64,000 nucleotides of DNA from Vanilla planifolia. Lineage: Eukaryota; Streptophyta; Magnoliopsida; Asparagales; Orchidaceae. The position numbers were made by a program, and so were the translations under genes. The notes beneath the pieces are model-generated. The model was not told the origin of the DNA, did no database searches, and saw only the letters and a list, made by a program, of their open reading frames with translations. Location of the stretch: contig JAIUJO010000232.1 in NCBI GenBank assembly GCA_023846275.1, forward strand, positions 305,619 to 369,618. The letters are read 5' to 3'. Below, piece after piece: positions 51,301 to 64,000 of the stretch. Position 1 is the stretch's first letter; every line of letters starts with the position of its first letter.

Positions 51301-54300
51301 GTAATTCAAAGCTAAGTCTGATCAAGATGAAACAAATGTCATTTAACACATCTAAATGGGAGCTATTCAATGAAATATTTTATTTCATAGGATTTTGTCG
51401 TGCTATATATGTCATTTTGATTAGTATTAGGGATGTTGCATTCGATCTCCATTGTACCAAGGCATGTAACATTCATATGGAATTTATAACATTTCTACAA
51501 ATTTTTAACATTGATTTTGTTATTTTATTATAGGACTTTAAATCCTTTACTGTGTGACATTGATTTCGATTTGGTACATCACTTTTATTTGTCTCATTTT
51601 AGCAATAATATATATTTATTGAAAATTAAAATTATAATATATTATTATTTTTAATTTTGTTTAGTAATTTATGTTAATATAAAATATGGCTCAATCAAGA
51701 TGGAGTAAAGCTTTTTACACACATCCTAGTGAGCTCTCTTGGATTAAATATTTTCTTTAATATTTTTAAAAATATAATTTTTTAAGATTTTGTCATGTAT
51801 TTGGTATCTTGCAATGTAACTTTCTTAAATAATTTATTTATATTTTCAATTTTGAAATTTTGATAATACACAATGCAATAACAAATTTCCTCTCATGTGA
51901 CATTTACATCACATTGTTTTTCATGTATTATATTTCTTTATTTTATCTTATCTTAGCTTTGAAATATACTAAAATAAATTTTTTAATTTCTTATGCTTAT
52001 TTATTTTTGTAATTCAATGTAATTCAAGATATGTCTGATCGAGATAAAATAAATATTGTTGAACACATCTTGCATAAGTGTATACAATTTTATTTTACTT
52101 TATTATATTTTTAAATATTTTATTTTATTTAGTTTTGACATTTTTATGAGATATTTTAATTATTAATTGGATTGCTAATCAACGATTCAATACTTGTTCT
52201 CATTAGTATGTAGAATGTAACTTTCTGATATAATTTATCTCGTTTTTTGAAATTCTTTACATTCTTTTCGTTATATCACTATGATGGTGTAAACTCCACT
52301 ATTGTATGTTTTACATCAATTTAGTTTTGTTATAATTTATGATTTTAATTTATCTTTTTTTAGCTTTAGTAAACATTTACTTAATAGCAAAGCCATAATT
52401 TGATTTCATTTATGCGTATTTATTTTTGCAATTAATAGTAATTTCCAATAATGATAAATCATATCTAAACAAATATTTTTAGACTCATCTCTGCAAGCTC
52501 TATCAAATTAAATATTTATTTTTTATTTTTTCAAATATTTTATTATCTAGGTTTGTCCATATCTTATGAGATTATTTGATTCATGAAGGATTTCATGGTC
52601 GAGCACACCACACTCGATCTTTTTAGTATCTAGAAATGCAAAATTCGTAATTAATTGCCTATTATTTAACATGTTTGTTTTTATTTTGTTATATTACTGT
52701 TTGTGTCCAATTGAGACAAAGAAAATTTTGATAGACTTGCCTCAGTAAATTCTATCTAATTAAATATATTTTGATTTTTTAAAATTTTTTTTAAAGTATT
52801 TTGGGACACTTCATGAAATATTTTAATTCATACCATTTTTGTAATTATATAACTTGACATCTTCTTTCTTGCAACCTCAACATAGTTTTAATTCAATTAA
52901 AATTTGTTTTATTAAATTATCTTTTTTTAATCTTAAATTGATATTGTCTTAAATTTAAAATAATACCTTTTAATATTTTTATTATGTAATTAGATAATTC
53001 TTAATAATTCAAAACAATATCTAATTAAGACTTGATGAATGCCACTTGATTAATCTTTGTGAGATATTTCTAATTAGATATTCATCTTTTGTTGCTTTAA
53101 ATATTTTCTTTTATATTATGTTGGATTTGTTTATAATATACCTCTTCATTTCTACCTTATTTGATGATCCATAATGTTATATTAGATCTTATTGGTGCCT
53201 TGAATTTCAGCATTCTCGAACAATTTAGCTCATTTACTCTAACAGTTTCTTTTGATTTGCTTATATTACTATGAAAATCAAACTTTCCACTATTTTGACT
53301 TCTACAATTTTTTTACTTAAATATATTCAATTTCTTTAATTTATCTTAGTTTCAATTTATTGTAAATTTATTAAATATTAACATAATAATTTATTATTAT
53401 TTCACTTAATTAAATAGGTATTTCATAGTAAATCTAATCATGTCTTAATTAAGGCAAAACAAATAACATTGTGTGCCCTTTTTTATATTTTTTTACAAAT
53501 GTAAATATTTTATTTTTATTGTTTTTGCACACTTATGAGATATTTTGATGTTTACCTTATTTGATAGGTAAGGAGGTTGCACATAATCTCCTAAATATTA
53601 TGGAATACAAATTTGTCCGTGTAATTTATCTCATTTTCTCAAAGTTTTCACATTTGTTTGTCTATTTTACTATGAAACTAAAATTATCAACTCATTTAAA
53701 CTTAACATCACTTCGATTTGGTTATATTATAACTTTTTTTAATTTATCACATTTCACCTTTAACATACACATACGTTTTAAGGAATAACTTGTTATTATT
53801 TATTTCTATTTACCCTTGTAATTCATAATAATTCTAGGCTAAGCTTGATCGAGGTGAATGAATGTAGTTTTACTCGTGTAGATTATATATAATCGATTAA
53901 ATATTTATTTAAATATTTCAAAATATTTTTATTTTTTAAGATTTTTCTATGCTTTATAAGACATTTCAATTTGTGCTTGATTAGATGATCAAGGATACTA
54001 CACTCTTCTCTCTTGTTGTTAGAATGTAATTCTCCAACTATCAAAACGTTTTACTTTGCATTGGTTATATTATAATGTCACTTTAAATCTCTACATATGT
54101 GACTTTTACATTTCTTTTATTTGGGCATATTAAATTGTTTTTGTTTCACTTGCCAAAATAGTTTTTATCTGTAATATTTTAGCTTTAATATATATTTCTT
54201 TAATAATAAAATAAAAATTATTGTTATTTATCTTTCTTTGCACTAGCTTTCTATAGTAATTCCAAATGACATGTGGTTAAGAAAAACAAATTTTGTCAGA

Positions 54301-57300
54301 CACATGCTACCTAGCTTTATAAAATTAGTTATTTGTTTTTTTATTTTTAAATACTTTTATCTTCTAATATTTTTGCATGTTTTACAAGGTGCTTTGATTC
54401 ATACCTCATTTGACAATAGAGGATGTTACATGTGTTCTTCTTTGTAAAATGGAAAAACCTTTCCCATCAAATTTATCTCATTTCTAAAATTTTTTTGCAT
54501 TGATTTGGCTCTATTATTGTGTGACTCAAAATCTATTATCATGTAGCACTTATACCAATTTGATTTGGTTTTGTTACATCACATTTCTTTGCCTCATTTT
54601 TGCTTTAATATATGTTGATATAATATTAAAATAATGATAGATTATTACTTGTCAGTATTTAGTTTGATAATTTCTAGTAATGCAAAACAAGGATAGAACA
54701 AGGCAAAACTAACTTTGTTAGACACATCGTGTCGAGTTCTCTTCAATTACATATTCATTTTCTTTTTTTTAGATATTTTATTTGTAAGATTTCTAAAATT
54801 CTTATTAAGCATCTTGATTTGTAACTAATTTTATAGTCAAAGATATTATAGTTTATCTCGTTGGCACATTTTAATGTACTTTTCTCAAATAATTATCTTG
54901 TTTCTACAAATATTTTGCTTTGATTTACTAATATTACTATTTAATTATAAATTTCCTCCCATGTGAATAGCATCACCTTATTTTTTATTTTATAATATAT
55001 AAGTATTTTAATCAAGATTTGATTAAGATAAATTAAAAGTCATTGGAGTAGTGTCAAACAAATCTATCTAAGAGACAAAATCTAAGATTTGATTAATATA
55101 TTTTTGCTTGATATTACAATAACAATTTATAATAATTCCAATTTGTTTATTTATATAAGAAACAAAAACTTAAAACAAGGTTATTTGATGATGAAACAAG
55201 CATTCTTGAACACATCTCTATAATCTCTATATGGTAAAATATTCATTCTAATATTTGTTTATATTTTTTATTTACCATAATTTTGCATGTTTTTTGACAC
55301 ATTATGTTTCATATAGGATTTCATAATTGTGATTGCTACATTTTATTTCCTTTCTTACTTCGAACGAAACTTTCTCATGCAATTTATCTAATTTTCTTTA
55401 AACTTTTTTGATTTCATTTAAATATTTTACTATGCTACTTTAAATAATTCTATTATATAAATCTTACATCACTTTGGTTTCGTTATATTGTCTTGCTTAA
55501 ATATAACTCAATTCATATTAAACATTAAGTTTCTTAATATCAAAATTTTATTTTTTTTATTATGATTGTTTAATTAAATTTTTTAAATTAAATAAAAATG
55601 AGAAGTAATCAAGATGAAGGAAACATTATTTGACCCTTGATGAGCTCTATTTAATTAAATATTTTTTTGTATATTTTGAAATATTTTATTTTGTAGAAGT
55701 TTTGCAAACTTTACGAGATATTTTCATTTGATTAATTTGGTAGACGTGGTTGTTACTCAAACTCCTTAACATTTTTCATTGCAACAATGTAATATTATTT
55801 ATCTTATTCATTCAAAGCTTTTTTTATTTTGATATATTACTGCTAAGTAACTCTAAATTTTCTCGTATTAAAATTTCTCATAATTTTTTTGGTTCTATTG
55901 CATGGGCTAACTTTTTAATTTGAAATTTAGTATATATTTAGTTAATATTTAAATATAAATTTATTTTTATTTATGCCTATTTTTTATGTTAATAGTAATT
56001 CCAAACAATGTTTGATTAAGGAGAATCAAATGTGGTCTAAGTTATCTCAACAACATCTATTCAAATAAGAATTCTTTTTAAAATTTTTAAATTTTTTATT
56101 TTCCAAAGTTTTTGTATGATTAATGAGATATTTTGATTCTATTTGATGATCGAGGATGCCACACATGATCTCAATAGTACTTTTGAATAAACCTTTATCA
56201 TATAATTTATGTCATTTAATCAAATGTTTTCCTTTTATTTAGTAATATTACATTGATTCATCTTATCTCATTTTTTCTTTAACACTTTTACTCAGTGTTA
56301 AAAAAATTATTATTATTTAATCTTATTTAATTTAATTATCCACAGTAGCTCTTAATGACATTCAATTGGGAGGAAGCAAACATCAATGGACTAGTGTTAC
56401 CAAGATCTAGCCAATCAAATAAATATTTATATTTTCAAATATTTATTTTATCTTGTTTAAGCATGCCTTGTGAGTCATTTAAATTTATCTGTTATCTAAC
56501 AGTTGAGGATGTTACAAATGATGTCCTTCTAAAATTCATCTTTTTCCTCAAAGTTTTTAATTAGATTTCATTATATTACTATAAAAGTAAAATTCTCCTC
56601 TCATATAACTTCCACATTATTTTTTAAGGTTATATTATATTACTTCAATTTTTATCATTTTACATTTGATATATATTAACCAAATGTTTAAAAATTAATT
56701 TAGAGATTTGCCCACCAAAGATGCCACATTGACCTCCTTTCTCACTTGGAATGCAACTTTTTAGGGCAAGTTGTGTTAGTTCAAATTTTTATTATGACTT
56801 AGTTATATTATTATGTAACTTTAAATCTCCTCTCTTGTTCCCATAACATTTATTTGGTTTGGTTGTATTACTTTGCTTCAATATATCTCATTTTATATTT
56901 AATATATATTTACATTGATTGTGCATATTTATTTTTGTATTTTATAGAAAATCAATATGAGGTCTAATCAAGTTGAAACAAATATCATTGTCCTCATCTC
57001 GATAAGTTGTATACAATAAGAAATTATTTATATATTCTGAAGTATTTTCTTTTATAGAGTTTTGGCATGCTTTACTAGATGTCTTTATTCATATCTAATT
57101 GTTGATCATGGTAGTTATATGCAATATACTTTGTATTATGGAAGCCATTGTTGCCAAAAAATTTCTCTCATTTCTTCAAAATTTGGTAATGATTTGGTTT
57201 CATTACAATGTTATTCTAAATTTCCTCACTTGTGAAATTTACATCACCTTGTTTGGGTTATATTGTGTGACCTTAATTTACCTTATTTTATGTTGAATAT

Positions 57301-59395
57301 ATATTTAATTAATATTAATTTGGTAATTGATTTTTATTTATGCATATTTAATGTGGTAATTCATAATTATTCTTAATGAGGTCTAATTAAGACAAAATAA
57401 ATATGGTTGGACTTGTCTCAATGAGCTATATATTAAACATTAATGTTTATATTTGAAAATATTTTCTTTTTTAAAGTGATAGTATGTTTAAAGATACATT
57501 TTTATTATACCTTATTTGAGTATTGGGAATGTTATACTTCATCTCCTAAGTATCTTAGAAAGCAACTTTATCATATAATGTATCTCATTTAATCAAATGT
57601 CCTATATAGATTTCGCGACTATATTACATTAGCTCAATTTTTTTTTTGGCTTTTGAAATATTTATTGAAAACTAAAATCTTACTTTATTATTATTTATGG
57701 TTATTTACTTTTGTAATTTTTAATTTGCCCAAATATTGTGAGGCTAGTACCAAAAAGCTCTAAATAATAAGATTATATTTTGTACATTTAAGAACTTATT
57801 TGTGCATGCTTGGCATTATTTATGAGACATTGACTCATACATAATTTTATGATAAAAAATGTTGTACTTAGCTCTTAGGAAAGAAAATTTATCATATAAT
57901 TTTTCTTATTTATTTAATTAGTTAGCACTAATTTTATTGTATTACAAAGAAACTCAAATTCTTCTCTTAGGTGACCTTTACATTACCATGATTTGGTTAT
58001 ACTACATTGCCCTAATTTATATTATTTTTGCTTTATTACTTAGTTTTTAAAAATTAAGATAATAATTTATAATTATTTACATTTATTTTGTTTTGTATTT
58101 CATATTAATTCAAAATGATGACTAATGGAGTTGAAGTAAACATGATTGGGTTAATTTTTAAAAGCTTTATTTAGTAGAATATTAATTTTTATATTTTTTT
58201 AATTATTTTCTTTCTATTTCTTTTTGTATGCTTCAAGAGATATTTAAATTGACGTTAGATTTGATGATTGTTGAATCTATAATAAATCTCCTTAACATCT
58301 TAGAATGCAAATTTTTATTATAATTTATTTATTTATTCTAAAATTTCACTTTCATTTTATCACAAAACAATATGATTATCAATATCTTTTAGTGCAATAT
58401 CAACATGACTTTGATTTTGTTAAATTACTTTATTGTAACTTATTTCATTTCAACTTTCATATATATATATATATACTAAAAATTTAATTGATAGTTTAAT
58501 TTGATTGTTTCTCATTTGGCAATTCACTCTAAATCAAAATGAGATCCAATCGAGATGAAACTAACATAGTTGGATTAGGATTGATGAACTCTATCTAATT
58601 AAACATTTATTTTTAATAGCTTTAAAAATATTATTTTCAAGTTTTTTTGCATGCTTTAGGAGTTAATTTATTTCATTTCTGATTTAATTTTGTTATATTT
58701 GAGTGTAGCTTTAAATCTATTCTTGTGAGTTGTTTCCATTATTTTGAGCAGATTTTATACCATTTCATCAATATACATTATATTTTTCAAAAGTTGATAT
58801 TTACTTAATATTAAAATAATAATTTATTATTATTTATACTTATTTATTTTGGTAATTCATTGTATTCCAAATATTGTACAATGCTGTAAAAAAATGGTTG
58901 ATGGAATCACATTGATGAACTTTATCTAATTAAATATTTTTAATATTTTTAAAAAGTTTGTTATCCAAGGTTTTCTTCATGCACCATGGGATTTGTTATT
59001 GATATCAAATTTAATGATTGAGGATGTTACATTCCATCTTCTAAGTATCTTGAAGTGTAACCTTTTTACACAATTTATGTCATTTACCTGATTTTTTTAT
59101 TTTGTTATATTGCTAAAAAACTCTGATTCTCTTCTCATGTGTACTTTACATTAATTTTATTTGGATGCATTACTTTGCTATAATTTATTTTATTTAGCTT
59201 TAATACATATTTACTTAAAATTAAAAAACATTATTATGATTTAATCTTACATTGTTTGGCAATTAGTATTAATCTTAAATGTGGCACAATCAATGTAAAA
59301 TAAGATCAGCTAGATCAAATTAAATATTAATTTTACATATTTTTTAATTATTTTATTTTATAGTGTCTAACCAATCATTAAATGATATTTCAAAT
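48370..59395 (-). repeat. Satellite array block 12, reverse units (~26)
   Basis: The longest reverse block. The core complement lies near 51052, 51432, 53172, 53573, 53994 and 54422; the last four give spacings of 401, 421 and 428 bp. Other good copies are near 56153 ('cgaggatgccacac') and 59024 ('gaggatgttacattc'). Units differ by many substitutions and small indels but keep the same order of boxes. All open frames here (60-92 codons, such as 49976-50254, 53561-53788 and 57099-57296) are T-rich chance frames with no recognisable domain. Confidence 0.9.
58459..58475 (-). repeat. Short TA run
   Basis: About 17 bp of TA following 'tttcaactttcat' in a reverse unit, the complement of the TA-expansion position seen in forward units. 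Confidence 0.88.
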
Positions 59396-61865
59396 AAAAT
59401 GAAAAATGTTTAATATAACAAAAAATTTTATCAAATTTGATAGAACTTCACGTGATCAGTCTAGTGACATTTGTTTTATTTGTGTTGTAACTCCTGAACA
59501 AATAGAGTGAACTAAAAGTTTAAATAAGAATAAACAATATTGGATTAATATTTTTAATATTAAATAAATATATATTAAAGTCAAGATTATGTAAATTTAT
59601 GAAATATAATATAACCAAATTAAAGCATTATAAAGTTTACATGAGGAAGATTTAATGTTTCACAAAAAATGAGAGAAATTGTAGAAATAAAATATAAAAA
59701 AATACCAATACTATAAAGGTCAAGTGAAAAGTGATTTAATGTTATATAGTAATTTATCAAATGAAATAAATAAATTTTAAGAAATGAGATACGTTTTATA
59801 GAAATGTCGCATGCCAAGATTGTAATGATATCTTATGTAACATCCTTAACCATCAGTCTAGTAGGAATAAAAATATCATAAAGTGTGTCAAAACTTCAAA
59901 AAAACTTTAAGAAAATATTATAACCAATCGGACTTCGTTTATTTCAATCACATGTTGAACCAAGTTCAGTTCCACTCGATGGGACTTTGCTTGGGTTTCA
60001 TGTCACTTAATAAAGTAATAAGCTTTAATAATGAATACTTATTTTTTAATATTTAGTTCATTTTTGAGAAAGTTGAAATGAAATAAACTTTAGAAATATA
60101 TCACACCAAATCATAACATAAAAGGAGAATTAGAGTTTCATATCATTACAAACTAATTAATGAATAATTTGATGAAAACTACTAGATTTTAAGAGAATGT
60201 TGTACCAAAAATAATGAGTTCTAAATTTTACATCCTTGATAGTTATGTCAAGAAAGAATAAAAACTTCTTCTAAAGTGCATCAAAACCTTAGAAAATAAA
60301 ATATTTAAAAATTATAAAACTAAATATTATATTATATAGTACTTCTTGAGTTGAGTCTAATGTTGTTTGTTTCATCTTGATTAAACTGCTTTAGGAGTTA
60401 ATGTGACTTACCAAACTAAATTCACATAAATAATAATATTTTTTATATTAAGTAATTTAATATTAAACCTAAAATTTGATTAATTAAGATTATGTTATAT
60501 GAAACATTCAATGTGAGGTAAATCTCACACAATAGTGGAATTAACCTTTTAAAGTGGCATTATGTAAATCAAATAAACAACTCTTAACAAAAGTGATAAA
60601 TTATATTGGAAAGTTACATTAAAATAAATTAAGAAGATTGAGTTTGATGCCCTCAATCATGAAACTAAATACAAATTAAAATGTTATATATGGTGTGTCA
60701 AAACGCTTGTGAAAGGAATATTTAAAAAAAATATGAAAAATATTGAATAGACAGAACACATCAAGAAGTGTTCAACAATGTGTTTTGCATCTTGATGACA
60801 TTTGATTTTGAATTATTGTGAATTACGAAGGACAATTAGCATAAATAAAAATAAATAATGTTTTTTAATTTTTAGTAAATCTTTTTTAAAGTCAAAATAA
60901 CATAGACTAAAACAATTTATTACAGCAAATTCAAATGGTTGCAAAGGTCAAAAGGTAAGAGATTTCCATTTACATTGGGTGCAATAAAATCAAAGAAACT
61001 ATTTTCAATAAATGTAATCATTTTTATGTGAAGGTAAAACATCATTCATTTCAAAATTATGTAAGAATCTAAATTTCTCAAACATTATGGAAAATGTTAG
61101 GGAAAATATTTAAAAATATAAAAATTAATATTTTAATAGATAGAGCATGTTGAGTTGAGTCCAAAGAAGTTTATTTTGTCTCAATTAGACAATATTTTTT
61201 AATTATTATGAATTGTTAATGTAATTAAAAAAAATTGAAATAATTTTTTTAATTTAATATAAAGATAACTTATAGCAAGCTAAAGCAAGATAAATTAAAG
61301 AAACCTAATATAATAAGATCAATATGCTGTAATTGCCATATATAGATGAATATGATTTTCTTAGAAATATAACCAAATAATAGAAAAAAGTTGACAAAAA
61401 GAGATAAAAGTTTAGGAAAGTTCCATTCCAATATACTAACCAGATCTGGTGTAGCATCTTAAACTGTCAAGAAAGGAATCAAAATAGCTCTTAAAACATG
61501 GAAAAAATAGTTGAAAATGAAATATCCAAAGATATTTAAAAAATAATATATAATTTGATAGAGTGAGCCAAAATGTGTCTAATGATGTTTGTTTTGTCTT
61601 TATCTTATTATATCAAGAAGTACTACCAATTGCCAATATTAGAAAAGGATAAATAAAAATAAATATTTATTTGAAAATTAATTAATAATTTAATAAAGCT
61701 AAAATATATAAATTGAAGTAGTATAATATAAGTAAACTAATGTAATGCAAAGGTCAAACAAGAGGAGAATTAGGCTTTTGAAGTAAATAAATATTAAAAT
61801 TTAAATGCAAAAAACTGAAGTAATGAAGTATAACAAAATGAAAGCAAACAATTTTGAGAAAATTG
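59395..61865 (+). repeat. Satellite array block 13, forward units (~6)
   Basis: Forward units from 'aaatgatatttcaaataaaa' near 59380-59400. Cores lie near 59840 ('aacatccttaaccatc'), 60229 ('tacatccttgatag'), 60649 ('gatgccctcaatcatg') and 61456 ('gtagcatcttaaactg'), spacings of about 390-420 bp with one unit poorly preserved. The frame at 59620-59817 (minus) is a chance frame. Confidence 0.88.
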
Positions 61866-64000
61866 ATAACTTCTTTTGGAAAGCAACTATCTCTCAAAAA
61901 GTTATCTAATGTTTACAAATTTTTTGATTTGATTAAGTTATATTACAATATAACAATAAATCTCATACCTTGTGAGTTTTACATCGGTTTGATTTCGTTA
62001 TACTACATTGTTTCAATTTTTCTTAGCTTAGATTCAGTACATATTTATTGAATTTAATAACTTAATTTATAATAAATTATTTTAAATTATTTATTAATTC
62101 ATAGCACCTAAAAATGACATCTAATTGAGACAAAATATATCTCATTATACTTGTCCCAAATAGCTTTATCTAATTAAATATTTATTTTATGAGACATTTT
62201 GATTCATAAATATTTTTATTATTGAGGATATTACACTCAATCCTCTTAGTATCTTTGAGTGTATCTTTTTCATACAATTTATCTTATGTTTTCAAGTTTT
62301 CTCTTTGATTAAGTCATTTAGAATGAAGCTCAAATTTTCTTCTTATGTGACCTTTAAATTTCTTTCATTTGGTAATATTGAAAGAATAATTTACTTTTAT
62401 TTAGACATTATTTTATAATTTATAATAATTTTAAACAACATTTGTTCATTAGAAATAAATGTCATTATAATTATCTCGGCCATCTCTTTCCAAATAAATT
62501 TTTTAAATTTTTTAAATTTTAGTTTTTAACAATTTGGCATGTTTTTTAAAATAGTTAATTTATACCTTATTTAACAATTGAGTTTCTTTCACACGATCTT
62601 TTTAGTACCTTGGAATATAAAATTCTCACACAATTTAACTTTATCCTCGAAGGTTTTTACTTTAATTTTGTTATATTAAACTAAAAATTCGAAATCTCCT
62701 ATCATGTGATCTTTACATTACATGAATTTAGTTATCATACATTCCATTAATTTATCTCATTTTTTGCTTTGACTTATTTTACATTAATACTAAATTGGTA
62801 TATTTGTTATTATTTGCATTATCAAACTTGGAAGTTGAATGTAATTAAAAATGAGATATGATTCAGACGAATTATATTACATTTGAATCATGTTGATGAA
62901 CTCTATCTAACTAAATATTAATTTTTATGAATTAAAAAATTTTATTTTGTATGATTTTTAGACACTTTATGAGATATTTTCATTCATATAATATTTGATG
63001 ACTCAGAATGTTGCACTCGATGTCTTCAGTAGCTTGGAATGAAATGCTACCATAAAAGTAAGCATATTTCTTCAAAGGGCTTGCTTTGAGTTCAATATAT
63101 TACTATGAAAATGCAATTCTCCTTTGAAATGACCATCACAACACTTTGATTTTGATATATATTGCTTCACTAAATCTCATTCTTATGTCAATATATATTC
63201 ACCTATTATTAAAATGATAATTTATAATTTTTTATGTTTAATTAAATTTTTAATTTAGAGTAATTCGAATTGAGGTTTTGATGGAAGCAAAACAAAGTTT
63301 TAGCCAAGTCTTAATAAGCTCCTTTCAATTAAATGCACATTTTTTATGTTTTTTAAAATTTAATTTTATATGATTTTTTTATACTTTATGAAAGATTTTC
63401 ATTTGCATTAGGTTAATGATAAGGATGTAACAGATGATTTCGATCATGGAACAAAAATTTCTAAATAAATTTCTCATTTTCACAATTTTTTCACTTTGAT
63501 TTCTTATGTATCTATGAAGCTCTACATATTTTATCATTTGACCTTTACATATCACTGATTATATTATATTACTTTTCTTTAATTCATCTTAATTTAATTA
63601 TAAATTTGTTTACATAATATTAAAACTTTAACTTTTCAATATTTATCATTATTTATAAATGTAAATCACAGTAAGCCCTATTGAGGTTTGATCTACTCAA
63701 AAATTAAGCTATTAGACTCCAATTAAATATACATTTTTTATATTTTTAAATGCTTTATTTTTACATTTAGAAATATTTTGATTCATATTGAATTTTAAGA
63801 ATAAGTTGGATGCACTTGATCTCCTTAGTATCTTCAAATTAAATGTTTTTGAAAAATTACCTCATTTTATCCAATATTTTGCTTAGATTTCGTAAGATTA
63901 CAATGAAACTATAATTCTCCTTTAATGCGAACTTTACATTTCTTTAATTTTTTATATTATTTTGCTTCAAAATATATCATTTCATTTATTATTTTATTTA
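61865..64000 (-). repeat. Satellite array block 14, reverse units (~5), runs off window
   Basis: Reverse units begin at 'ggaaagcaactatctctc' near 61877. The core complement lies near 62225 ('gaggatattacactcaatc'), 63005 ('gaatgttgcactcgatg') and 63423 ('aggatgtaacagatg'); the last two are about 418 bp apart. The array continues past the window end. The frame at 61854-62051 is unsupported. Confidence 0.87.

Noticed and set aside
1-64000. CRISPR-like array of regularly spaced repeats
   Set aside because: The whole ~420-bp unit repeats, not a short repeat with unique spacers, and no cas-like genes are present.
1-64000. Organellar or AT-rich bacterial DNA
   Set aside because: No organellar or bacterial genes in 64 kb, and the diverged satellite plus a Ty3/gypsy fossil fits a nuclear plant-type genome.

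Overview
This window is a block of very AT-rich nuclear repeat DNA, most likely from plant heterochromatin. I see no intact gene, tRNA, rRNA or CRISPR array. About 57 of the 64 kb is one old, strongly diverged satellite with a unit of roughly 400-440 bp (my hand-built consensus is about 420 bp). The plant assignment is an inference. It rests on a Ty3/gypsy pol fossil of plant type at about 14.06-16.05 kb and on the base composition; I cannot name a species.

Layout. I call the satellite 'forward' (F) when its A- and purine-rich strand is the plus strand and 'reverse' (R) otherwise. The array is a mosaic: F 1-3.59 kb, R to 4.39, F to 5.90, R to 9.04, F to 14.06, Ty3/gypsy fossil to 16.05, F to 18.23, R to 18.96, F to 22.35, a 4.8 kb unrelated insert to 27.1, a short R piece to 27.33, F to 32.59, R to 32.87, F to 33.19, R to 39.05, F to 48.37, R to 59.40, F to 61.87, R to the end. 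Switch points are by eye, good to about 20-60 bp.

On top of the old array lie much younger rearrangements, recognisable because their copies match far better than neighbouring units do. The largest is a fold-back at 1-8848 with arms of about 2.9 kb. The left arm reaches the window edge and probably continues beyond it. Its centre holds a 460-bp direct repeat, a 120-bp hairpin and a further 250-bp inverted pair. A second, almost spacerless inverted duplication lies at 17.48-18.96 kb.

Unit anatomy. Each unit carries two short dyads built on CTCGATC/GATCGAG, an AT-only dyad, and two internal duplications (60-bp and about 115-bp spacing), so it probably grew from smaller pieces. CpGs in the dyads are mostly decayed to TpG/CpA, as expected of methylated satellite DNA. 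Long TA microsatellites arise repeatedly at one unit position.

Function. No genes act together here. The plausible roles are structural: a pericentromeric or other heterochromatic array, with inverted arms able to form cruciforms or double-stranded RNA. That is inference, not seen. All short open frames (60-93 codons) are chance frames in the satellite or pieces of decayed insert sequence.
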